Source of the DNA: Camellia lanceoleosa
Taxonomy: Eukaryota; Streptophyta; Magnoliopsida; Ericales; Theaceae
DNA: 64,000 nt
Assembly: GCA_025200525.1 (NCBI GenBank)
Contig: CM045761.1
Location: 62,590,009-62,654,008, forward strand
Direction: 5' to 3'
This document shows positions 1-10,194 of the stretch, piece after piece. Position 1 is the stretch's first letter. Every line of letters starts with the position of its first letter. Below the pieces are notes generated by a model. It had not been told where the DNA came from and searched no databases. It saw only the letters and a program-made list of their open reading frames with translations. The position numbers and the translations under genes are program-made.

Positions 1-898
1 ATAGACAAAATGTGAATAAAATATACTTATATTTCACTTATTTTCACACACATTTTCTCTTTCCCTTTCCATTTCCAAATCCTTTATCAAATCACTCAAC
101 TAAACACGGTATAAAAGAAACTCATTCCTAAACTCCATTAGTGGCCCAAATATTTTTGAGGCCTTAGACCAATATCAAAATAAGGTTTATTGTTCTAGGC
201 TTTTAGATGATTAGAGTTTTTGGTGGAAAAAAAAATTTGAAATTATATGATGAATCCCAAGCAATAAATTAAGTGGACTAAACATTAGGTTGACTTTGCT
301 AAACTGCTATCCATCAGTCTTGTGGGGACTTTTTCGACAGTTGGAGAAAAATCTCAATGGTCCATCCAACATAAACAATAATGTTATGGGCGTAAAAAGT
401 GTACAACAAAATTAAGGTGTGATCAAAATTTGAACCACATTTTAATTTTTTATTTTGTATATACGTCTATGATTTTTTATTTTTTATTTTTTTTGCACAT
501 ATATTATGGCGACATAATAGGTTGCACAAATGGCCATTTAGAGTGAGAAACATTGCCTAACACAAGTCCAAGGCTAAAGGTACAATTACAAAACAACAAA
601 AATCAGAAGTGTTTGGATGTTGAAATCAAAAGTGGTTTTTCATCAAGAGTTTCTTTTAAATTTTTGTAATTTATAGTAATTGCTTGCTTATGGGCTTGAC
701 TCACGCCTAGGGCAAACTTCATGGTACAAGCCTAGCACTGATTGAAAGACACTAATTTAGTTTATGGATGGACCTTGTCGAATCTTTTTTCTTCTCACAA
801 TTTTGTAAATAATATGGTCCACGATAATTTTTTCAAGGCTCCCATAATTATCTCAAATTCCAATTTAACAATCGGGAAAATAATGTTAACATGAGAAA
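1..898. repeat. Left flank of MYB unit 1, duplicated at about 31022-31923
   Basis: This AT-rich stretch holds no convincing coding sequence. It matches the interval from about 31022 to 31923 almost base for base, with scattered substitutions and small indels, so it is the left arm of the duplicated MYB unit. The window opens inside the unit: bases 1-111 correspond to the right half of the small fold-back element that is complete at 30967-31131. Confidence 0.75.
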
Positions 899-2050
899 GG
901 GGGATTCTATTTACACCAAAAAAATCATTAAGTACTCCCAATTTCTAAGTACACCTTACTTTATTTAAAATTTTATTTTACTCTCATTACACCCTATTAT
1001 TTTTTCCAAATTAGCCTCAAGGTAAACCCAAATAATAAATAATAAACAAACTAAAAAGACTAAATTATTTCAAAAACTTTTCAATACAGAAAATAATTCT
1101 CAAATACAGAAAAAAAAAACAAACAAACTTATAAGCATATAAGCGTTATAAATACAGAAATTGTGAAACCCCTTTATGTTTTCCAGTAACTTCACAGTTC
1201 ATTCATGATGATCTAATCACAATTATCAATTCATAAAATATCTTAATTTGTTAATATTTGGGTTGAACAATATTGCAAAGCTTTGGTGAATAAAAACATA
1301 GCCATAGAATAAAATAATTGAGGAATATGCGAGAAGAAAATAATAGAAAATAAAAGTTTTTTTTTTTTTTTTCCAAAACAAACATAAAGTTCAACAAAGA
1401 AAGTGTAAAAAGGATAGAAAAAAAAAAATTATTAAAAGGTGCCGCAGGATATACCTCCTTTTTTTTGTGAAGGATACTAACATGGTCATTAAGTTCAAAG
1501 ATCATCCCAAAAAAAAAAAAATATATTAAAAGTTGTAATGCTATTTATATGATTGTGAAAATTGAAAGATTTAACATTGTAATGGGACATGTGAAAAAAT
1601 ACATAAATTAATAATTATATTTTGATTTTTATATGAATGCTTACCTCTTCTTTGATGGGTTGCTTTAAAAAATTATCTTGATTATTACTTTCATTCATTG
1701 TTTAATTTTTCAAACTTTCTTCTAGGGTTTAGGGTTTCAAAATAATAAAAAAATAATGATATTAATGATAATGGTGAATTTTGATAGGATAGATTGGAGT
1801 TTTGGAGTGAGAAAGAAGAAGAAGAAAAAGAAGACGACGACATAATAACTTTGATCTCTTGGGGAAGAAGATGAAGAGATTTAAATAAGAATAGTGGATT
1901 AGGGTGTACCATAAGGAAAAAAAAATTAATTTAAGATTTATTATGTGTTGTCCTTATTAATAAATTCATATTAGGATATAATAAGAATTAAAAATTTATA
2001 ACTTTAAATTAGGCGTACTAAGACATATTTTGAGTTCAGATAGAATCTCC
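899..2050. mobile_element. Mutator-like non-autonomous element (copy in unit 1)
   Basis: A 1,152-bp element lies between two copies of the 9-bp direct repeat CATGAGAAA (890-898 and 2051-2059). The ends form a weak terminal inverted repeat: the left end reads GGGGGATTCTATTT and the reverse complement of the right end reads GGAGATTCTATCT, with patchy similarity for about 40 bp further in. A 9-bp duplication is typical of Mutator-type insertions. No transposase is visible; the small open frames inside look fortuitous. The same insertion is present in unit 3, so it predates the duplication. Confidence 0.6.
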
Positions 2051-2466
2051 CATGAGAAAATGTATGTTAAATTAAACATTGAAAAAAACAGCTGTCGTTG
2101 AAAATATAGTCACAAAATGTGGGCCAATGTTGTTAAAAATACATTGCCTATATTCATTTCTTTTTTATCGAATGTGGGCCAATGTCCATGGTGTTCAATT
2201 CTTCTTTGAACCCTCACTATCTCCTTCTCTTTAGGCTTGGACTTGTGTTAGGCAACTAGGATGGTTGTTCAAAGGATAAGTGATGGTTGCTGGCAGTCGG
2301 GGAAGTGAAAATAAGTGAATGAGGGGATTAGGAGGCAAGTGGGGGGAAAGGGATAGTAGAGCTAGGGTGAGAGAAGAGGAGGGGCGGTCGTAGAGCATTA
2401 GAGGTAAAGGGGCAGCAACAGGTGGTATGGAGAGAGAAAATGTGGCTGTGTGGAGAAATTTTAAAA

Positions 2467-2725
2467 GAATAATCCTTCGTAGCTCAAAAAAAAAAAATTG
2501 GCCCGAGTGGCTCGAATACTCAAAACGACGTCTTTTTGGGTTTTATTTTTATTTTATTTTTTTCTCTTTCTTTCCCTCTTATATCGTTGAAATAGAGAGA
2601 TGAAGAGAAAGAAAAGAGAAGAGAGAGAGAGAGAGAGAAGAAGGAAGAGGAAGAGAGAGGAGCACCACTGGCGCCGCTATCATCGACGCCATCACCGGCG
2701 CCGCCTGGGTATAGATCTGCGTCTA

Positions 2726-2763
<38 letters not shown>

Positions 2764-3128
2764 ATGTTGTTGATGATGATGATGATGATGATGATGTGTT
2801 GATTTTAATTTTTGATTTTTGGGTTTGAATCTCTCTAATTTTTTGGTTTAATTTTTGGATTTTTGGGTTTGATTTTTAATCTTCAAAAAAATAGAGGATG
2901 AATCTCTCTGATATTGTGTTGTTTGTTGTTGTTGTTGATGATGATGATGATGATGATCTCTCTCTCTCATACAGCTTCCTCTTCTCTCATCCTCCTTCTT
3001 TTTCTTCTTCTTCTTCATCTGCAGAGAGAAAAGGACCAAAAAAAAAAAAAAACACTGCACAAAACGACGTCGTTTTGGACAGTTGAGCCACTTAGGCCAA
3101 AAGAAATTCGAGCTACAAAACGGAACTG
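2467..3128. mobile_element. Mutator-like MITE with AAAACGACGTC-containing inverted repeats (unit 1)
   Basis: A 662-bp element is flanked by the 9-bp direct repeat ATTTTAAAA (2458-2466 and 3129-3137). Its roughly 55-bp terminal inverted repeats share TAGCTC, AGTGGCTC and CAAAACGAC in the same order. The inner end of the right repeat is the 16-bp palindrome AAAACGACGTCGTTTT. The interior is low complexity: a GA run near 2613-2638, GAT repeats at about 2728-2795 and 2937-2955, and a CT-rich tract. Open frames here are repeat translations, not genes. The duplication is AT-rich, so it is less decisive alone, but the inverted repeats agree with it. Confidence 0.6.
2728..2795. repeat. GAT/ATC trinucleotide microsatellite
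   Basis: Two runs of (GAT)n are separated by a short interruption, inside the Mutator-like element. The sister copy in unit 3 (about 33751-33816) is much shorter and more interrupted, so the tract has changed length since the duplication. Confidence 0.85.
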
Positions 3129-3137
3129 ATTTTAAAA

Positions 3138-4937
3138 TTTTTGTCAATCGTACTAAATTTGCCTAGGGTACTTAGTGTAATAAAAAATGAAAATTGTTAT
3201 TCAAGTTAAAAAATTAGACATATTTTTCAAGTTTAATGATGTGACAATTAATTATGATATCTAAGTAACACTCTCTCTCATATCTTCGTTAATCATCAAC
3301 CAATCATATCATTTAGACGTCATTGGGTCTAGAAAATGGATTTAGAAAGTGGGCTTGTATATCACCTTTCTAAAAGAATTTATTAAACAACAAGATTGAA
3401 ATATATATATATATATATGTAAACAATCATAAACATTTCTAGATAATGCTACAATGACAATGGGCTCTTTTGGGAAGAGTTAAAAAAGTCAAAAGTCAGT
3501 TTTTAATCTATTTTTGGTTATATCATCTCTCACATTTTTTACACGTTTTTTCAAAAAAAGTCAAAAAAATCAAAAAAAATTAATTTTTAACCATCTTTCT
3601 AAAATAAGCCAATATTTCAAATATCATTTTTCTGGCACAATCATAACCATTAGATATTAATGAAATTTACATGGAATTCATTGCATTTATGATATTTAAA
3701 ATGTGATAAAAATTCATGATTAGCATTAATCATATTTCTATTGTCATTAAAATTTCCATTTATGTACTCTATAAAATGCATTGAAAGCATTGATTACTTA
3801 GCCAGCATCGTTGCATAATGCATGGAGAGTTAGCCAGTTGTTAGGTCATATCCATTCATGCCTTCATTTGCTTCACTTCAGTTTCTTTCTCAAAGAAACA
3901 AAACTTTACTCAAACAAAAGCTCCACAAGGTTGAAAGCCGTTGAGAAAGTGAAGGAAAAAGCATGAGAAAACCAAGGAAAAGGAAAAGAAAACGCTAAAT
4001 GAAAGAGTGATTACAACTGATGAACAGAGAAAACTAACACACTTATATATATTTAAAATATATAGAGTATATATATATAACCCACCAAATATTATATATA
4101 TTTATTCAAAGCATTAAAGTGTTAGTGTTCACACCTTAGAACATAACCAGTTGAACTTAACAATTCCTCAAGTCTGTCATGTCTAATAAAAAGTATCCTC
4201 GCAAAAATTTGCCTAAGCCACCTAAATTAGCTTTACAAGACACTTCTCTTGCATATAGTCTTTAAACCAGCATAACCTGGATCCAAAAAAGAAAAAATCT
4301 TAATATAAAATTATCAACACTAGGTGTGTAAAAACAAATTTTGATAATAAAATGAGTAGACCAAATTTGTTTTGGATGTGATTCACTTCACATGAAGTTC
4401 GCATTTCATGATTTTTCTCAAGTCCAGATATTGTGGGCCCATCTCAAGTCTATTTTTGCATTGACCATCTCAAGTTTATTTTTGCATCGTTCAATTTTTA
4501 ATTCATTTTGAGTAGATCATTCAAGAAAAAAAATCAACGTAAACTTATAGTTGCAAAAAAGAAATTTTATACCACTAAAACTAAATGTATTGGCTATCAA
4601 CTCATACGTGTAAAAAATCGACAATGCGTATGTAATTTTTATTCCAATAAAATACATATCAATTAATACTTAAAACCATACTTCATTTTAAAAGTGGCTT
4701 TTGGTACATACCTTATCGGTAGAATTAAAGAAAAGGAAAAAGGAACTCGAGAGGAGAACTTACTTAGATCACGAAGATAGCATTGCCACCCATAGAGAAC
4801 TAATGAAAAGAAGCAACCATCTCTATCAAATCCATATCTTTCTTCCCACTGAAAGAAGCTTGACTAGTCGAGCAATCCACCTTGAAGTTATTATCAACAA
4901 TATTACAGTAGTTATCCATGGAAGGCAAAGCATTGGA
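3138..4937. other. Intergenic DNA downstream of MYB-1
   Basis: No gene is recognised here. The stretch is AT-rich with short TA runs (3403-3418, 4068-4078) and matches 34152-35956 in unit 3. It probably includes the MYB 3' UTR near 4700-4937, but no clear polyadenylation signal stands out. The plus-strand open frame running from 4701 into the MYB exon is an antisense shadow. Confidence 0.6.
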
Positions 4938-7797
4938 TTATCCATCCAACAGAAAAGAATGGTAAATGCCAGAAGAGAAATGGGTTATTGGAAGCTCTTT
5001 ATTTGGGGCATTTATGAACATGTTAGTGTCAACAACCATATCATTAAGCAGCTGATCATCACCATTGGTGTTGTTGAGTAATCCGAGCGGATTTAAGGCA
5101 GAAACACTCTTAGAATGATTGTTTTGAGCTATTTTTGCCTCAATTGAAGCATTGGAATTGTTTTTATCATTCAGAGGCTGGTCATTTTTGGTACCGAAGA
5201 AATTTATCATGAAGTTCAGTTCGTCGTCGATTGTTTTGTTCATAAACTGTGGAGAGTCATCAATGGAGGACTCGGATAAGTCCCTGGGAGGAGCAAAATG
5301 GGTTGAGAAGTCCTCAGTGACGGTGGAGCCAGTGGTGGTGGCAGCCCTATTAGATGGATTCATGCTTTTGATGTAGTCTTGGAGTATGGAGGGTTGAGAT
5401 TGAGACTTCCCATTCTGGCTGCCTTGTGGTTTCTTGATGTTATTCCTTTTTGAATTTTGCTTTCTTTTGGTGGCGTTCCAGTGATTCTTTATTGAATTTT
5501 CGGTCCTTCCCGGTATTCTCTTGGCAATTTCTGCCCATCTGTTGCCAACTTTCTTATGAGCTTCAACCAATATGCTCTCTTCTTCTTCAGTCCAAGTATC
5601 TTTCTGATAAAAAAAAAAAAAAAACAAGGGCGCCACATTGTGTATTATAAACAATGCAATATACATAGGGGAAAATTAAAAATAAAATAAAAAAACAAAA
5701 AAAGGTACCAAACTCTAATAAGAATTTCAATAATGCCATGTGCACTGTAGACAAAAATTCATAAAAGCGTATATAGAAAAATCAATATTACACTTTGCTG
5801 TAAAGAAAAGTGATATTTTTATAAAATTTTTGTACAAAATTCTTGATTAGAATAATGTGGTAGTGGCATTTTTAAAAGTATAAGTCAAGTTGATGAATTT
5901 TTTGTTTTAAAATGATAAAATTAAAATTTATCACATCATTTTATATTTATTTATTTTTATTTATTTTGTTGTCTAGCACTATAAGAACTTATCTATGAAA
6001 ACATTAAATGTGAACCTTTTTATAACAAAATTGATGCTTTGAGGGAGAAAAGGTTCCAAAATCACATGAAAGTGAACACTGAGAAAGAGTGGGTGCAAGG
6101 AGGAATTTGAGAGGGTATAAATGCACAATGGACCAATTCTATAAGTTTTGCATGTCAAAGTGCTCATATGAAAGACAATCCCCAGGCCCTTATCTCACGA
6201 GGAATTATATTAATAGCCAAGTAAACATATAACGTGGCTTTGTATATTTAAATAACAACAATATTACGAACTCAAAAAAAAAAAGTTAATGGTTGAAATT
6301 TATTTTACTCATGTATTCACATTTCATCAATTTAATCTCCACCACATATGTACATTTGTAATAAATTATGATTTGACAAGGATGGGTTCATAGCATTTTT
6401 ATTTAAATAATCATAAAATTCTAAACATGAACCAACATGTCTAGACGGTTAGATGGAAGAAGAAATGTCACTAACTTTTGCGGATTAAAATTATAAAAAA
6501 AAAAAATGGAAGGAGAGATGTCAGATGGTTTGAACAGCACCAAACTCACCATAAGATCTGCATATCAAGCCCATGACTTGTAAAACAAAACCCTAATCCA
6601 CTTTTTGAATGAAACTTTTCACTAATTACCAAATATAAAATATCAAAAGAAAACTCATGAAAAGATGAACGGACAAATCACCTTGATGAAATTTTGGCAA
6701 TCTAAATCCTATATCTCTAACTTTTAAGATATAAAATTAAATAATTAAAAAAAGAAAAAGAGTTGAGAATAGGAAATTAAACCACATAAGGCATCCTAGG
6801 GTTTTCTCTTTTGACTATTTGAAAAATATCACACAAAACCAAACCAAATCTCAGTTCTTAGATATCTGTCATAGATTTTTATGAGAAATCTAACACAATT
6901 GTTTGACGATTAGTTTTGCAAAAAGTAAAGCAAATTTTAACAAAAACCAAACCACACTAAGTGGTTCTGACAAAACCTCAAATTAGGAAAAGGGTGAGGA
7001 AAAAAGACCTTGATATCAGGGCGCAAATGATTGTGCCACCGCTCCCGGCATTGTTTTCCGGCCCTGCCAACCATATTCTCTGCTATCTGAGCCCATTTTC
7101 TCACTCCATGCTGCGTCACTAAATTGAGCAGTTTCCTTCACAAAAACAAAATCATAGAAATCTTCAATATCAACTGCACTTTCATGTAAAGAGTAGACAT
7201 ATGTGGGTTTAGTATAAGCAATACGGTCATATATGAGCTGATATTGGACAATATCGATTGATATATCATTATCAGAAGATAGATATTTAAAACCCTAGGA
7301 TGTATGAGACTTAAAGAAGGGTAAAAATTAAAAATTATGTGTTATATCACCTATCTTCTTCATCTGTCCATTGCCCTTTGATCAAAGTAGTTGTTGAAGA
7401 GCCATCTTTTGCTCTCTTTGCCACTCCTTTACAATTCCTTTCTTTTGATTTGGCATCTTCACTCAAACCCATATTAGGATCTATCTCATATGTCCATTTA
7501 GGAGACTCACTATCATGGAAAAGCCCATCTATGAAGCTCTTCTCCTAAAACTTGGCCCCAAAAGTTGCTTGAGTAGCCACCAATTGCACCACCAGAAGAA
7601 GAAAAACCACCATACACGCTTGTCGAACAAGCGATCAAACTTGGTTGTGCACATTGTTTTGAGTCTTGGTGAGAGAAGTGGTTGTTCTTGCTTGACAAGA
7701 ACCTCTCCATGGCTGTTAATGGAGGACTAGGTCTATATAAAGAAGGGTTGTTTTGTAAATTCACATACCCAAAACCACCACCACCACCACCTTCCAT
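4938..7797 (-). pseudogene. R2R3-MYB transcription factor, MYB98-like, copy 1 (frameshifted in exon 1)
   Basis: Three minus-strand exons can be drawn with GT-AG borders: exon 1 at 7797-7351, exon 2 at 7135-7009 (127 nt), exon 3 at 5603-4938. Exon 1 starts MEGGGGGGFGYVNLQ and ends in the start of MYB repeat R2 (GQWTDEEDR). Exon 2 supplies the rest of R2, with GVRKWAQIA, GKQCRERW and HNHLRPDIK. Exon 3 begins with R3 ([38 protein letters not shown]) and continues into a Ser/Asn-rich tail. The regularly spaced tryptophans and the NHWNATKR signature match the MYB98/MYB64/MYB119 group, known as DNA-binding regulators in the female gametophyte. Against copies 2 and 3, exon 1 lacks two bases around 7546-7563, so the frame closes at 7513-7515 before R2. 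An earlier pair of compensating shifts lies near 7628-7660. R2 and R3 themselves are intact, so a rescuing splice form or assembly error cannot be excluded. Confidence 0.8.
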
Positions 7798-8630
7798 GAA
7801 AGAGAGGCTTGAAGGAGACTAAAAACAAGAAAAGAAAGAACTGTTTTCAAGCAACAAGATTGCTTCCAGAATTGCTTTGATTTAGGAAATGTGTTTTTTT
7901 GTGTTTTTTCTTCTCTCTACTTGTAAACACACAAGAGCTGGGCAAAGAGAGATTATAGTAAAAAGCCTTGTTTGGAGCTACTACAAGGGTTGGAAACCAT
8001 TGATCTGAGGGTTCATCCAACGGCTGAGATTCAGAGATGATTGTAACTCCTCAGCTTCTCTTCTCAAACAAAAGTAGAAAAATAGTGGTGGAGAGATTAG
8101 TGGGTTGGTCATTAACCCTCAGTAATAAATCATTTTTGCTAAATTAAGATTACACTATTATTTTTGAATATATGAAAAGTTTGTGTCTTGTTACAATTAG
8201 GGAAAATTTGAATCCAATGTAAATTTTTATAAAAAAAAAAATACAAATAATTGGTAAATTTTATATATATATTAATAATTATAATTATAATTTTTTTCAT
8301 GATTTTGTAATAATTTTTTAATAGGACCATTTATAATTATTCACTGCCATTGTTTGGCCACCCCTCAAGGAAATTACTTTTTTACCCACTACGACATATA
8401 AGAGTTTTGGAGATCAAATGTTTTGGTTTCTAAAAGTAAAAATTTTGTTACAAAAGATATTCAGGGACTAATTTCTATCATCATGAAGATAGTCGCTAAA
8501 AGGTCGTCTTAAAAAGTCAAAAATAAGGCTTTTAGTGACAAAATTTTGAAAATGTCATTAATAAATAGATTTTTTGGGACAAAATAATTTGGTCTCAAAA
8601 TGCTTTATTTTTTGAAACAAAAAATTTGGT
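7798..8630. other. Upstream region of MYB-1 and junction with the CDC6-A flank
   Basis: This is the presumed promoter and 5' UTR side of MYB-1, conserved in the other two MYB copies (23014-23568 and 38830-39660). It contains no gene. Similarity to unit 3 stops near 8630, where sequence like that left of CDC6-B (from about 46460) begins. Confidence 0.6.
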
Positions 8631-8801
8631 ATCATAATCATATCTAAATCATAATCATTTCATTTTTTTCTCACAAAAGTTAAAAAAATTAAAAAAATCT
8701 ATCACAAATGAAACGTTTTAACCTAAACTAAAATAGTCACAAAAAAATAAAATAAAAATTAAAAAGTCAATAAATCAATCAACATCCCAATTGAACCCTA
8801 A

Positions 8802-9216
8802 GGCCCCGTTTGTTTTGGGGTGTAATGGATGAGAGGACATTACGATGGATGTGGGATTATTTAGTGTTGTGTTTGTTTGTAGTTGGGGAATGGATTAGGA
8901 TGGAGGAAGGGATTAAGATGGAGGTTGGAAGGGAATTGACATGGGGAGATGGAGGTAGTATTACAAAAATAGTGAGGAGATTAAATTTTATTTTTATTTT
9001 TTACATATTGAAAATTTTTTTTAAACATTAATGTTTAATTTTTTATATTTTTTTATTTGTTTTATTATTTTATATAAAATTAATTTAATAATTCCTACAC
9101 TAACAACTATCATCAAAACAAATACAATTTTACTTCATCCCCTCATTATCAATCCCATCACTACTAATTCCCTCATTATGAATCCCCTTTATCTTATCTC
9201 TGAAAACAAACAGACC
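8802..9216. mobile_element. Tourist/PIF-Harbinger-type MITE upstream of CDC6-A
   Basis: A 415-bp element lies between direct TAA repeats (8799-8801, 9217-9219). Its ends read GGCCCCGTTTGTTTTGGGG and, on the other strand, GGTCTGTTTGTTTTCAGAG. A TWA duplication with GG...GTTTG termini is the usual form of Tourist-like MITEs. It is also present in front of CDC6-B (46617-47024) but not CDC6-C. The open frames inside have no coding support. Confidence 0.7.
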
Positions 9217-9262
9217 TAAACGAGTTCAAATCTATTTACACTACACATTGGCGAAGCACACT

Positions 9263-10008
9263 TAGGGGTGCAACTCGAGCAGGCTCAACATGAGCCCAGC
9301 CCGAGTTTTTTGAGGGTTTGGGAAACTGTATTTTATAATTTGGACGAGCCTGGGCAGATTTTTAATGCCTGAATTGTAATTTGGGTCGAGCTTGGGCAGA
9401 ATCAATGGCCAACCCGAGCAACCCGAAGCCGAATTGAATTTAATATATTATATAAATTATATAATATATATAAATTAAATAAAAGAGTTATTCTTATTTT
9501 TTATTTTTTATTTATTTTTTGGTTAGTCTTTCACCGTTGGATTAGCATCTTGCTTGACTATTTAAACTAGCAGTCAGTTATGATTTTTTCAATTTTTCAG
9601 CCCCTTTCAAATGGAAATTATTTTAAGTGAGGTTATTAAATAGTAAAAAATAACAGGAAAATAAAAACTAGAAGTACCGTATACTAGATTTTTAAGTAAG
9701 AAGTGATAAAAATGTGTTGATAATTGGTCTACCTACAGGTTTCTGGACTTGTGAATTTCGGACAATTCGGACTAACCCAAATTCAAAATACAAAACTTGG
9801 TTTGAGCTTTAGCAGCAATGCGTTTCGACTTGTGAATTTCGGACAATTCGGACTAACCCAAATTCAAAATACAAAACTTGGTTTGAGCTTTAGCAGCAAT
9901 GCTCGGATTCATAATCGGACTTGAATAGGCTGAGACACTACCAAATATAATTCGGACTGAACTTGAATAAATCTCTAACCTGACCAAACCCGCTCGAATT
10001 GCACACTA
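9263..10008. mobile_element. hAT-type non-autonomous element inserted upstream of CDC6-A
   Basis: The 746-bp insertion is bounded by the 8-bp duplication AGCACACT (9255-9262, 10009-10016). Its ends begin TAGGGGTGCAACTCGAGC and, on the reverse strand, TAGTGTGCAATTCGAGCG. This end type and 8-bp duplication are typical of the hAT superfamily. CDC6-B and CDC6-C have the empty site. The interior carries an 81-bp tandem duplication (about 9741-9902). No transposase is seen. Confidence 0.8.
9741..9902 (+). repeat. 81-bp tandem duplication inside the hAT-type element
   Basis: The block beginning GACTTGTGAATTTCGG at 9746 recurs at 9827 and is nearly identical across the whole unit, giving two copies in direct orientation. 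The near identity points to a recent event or conversion within the element. Confidence 0.9.
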
Positions 10009-10031
10009 AGCACACTTGTTAAGGTTACGTT

Positions 10032-10039
10032 TTTCCCGC
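10032..10039 (+). promoter_or_regulatory. E2F-type site upstream of CDC6-A
   Basis: TTTCCCGC fits the E2F consensus TTTSSCGC and lies 155 bp before the CDC6-A start codon. The equivalent site is kept in CDC6-B and CDC6-C. The second, upstream site of those copies (GGCGGGAA) is degraded here to GGCGAA at 9250-9255 and is separated from this site by the hAT-type insertion. Confidence 0.6.
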
Positions 10040-10194
10040 TAAAAACTACTCTTCCTCTCTCTCTCTCGACATTTGCCCCCTTTTTCTTTTGTTTTTGGTA
10101 CCAAACCAACACATTTTAACATCTCTGTTCTCTCTCTGAGTTGAGTCACAGATTCTCAGATTTGTAAGAGTTTGACCTCTTCGATCTCTCAATC

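Noticed and set aside
2848..3147. Open frames on both strands with His, Asp, Met or Lys runs
   Set aside because: They are translations of GAT/ATC and poly(A) microsatellites inside a MITE; no conserved protein is present.
4701..5081. Plus-strand frame of 126 aa, also at 35720-36100
   Set aside because: It is conserved only because it is antisense to MYB exon 3, and it shows no known domain.
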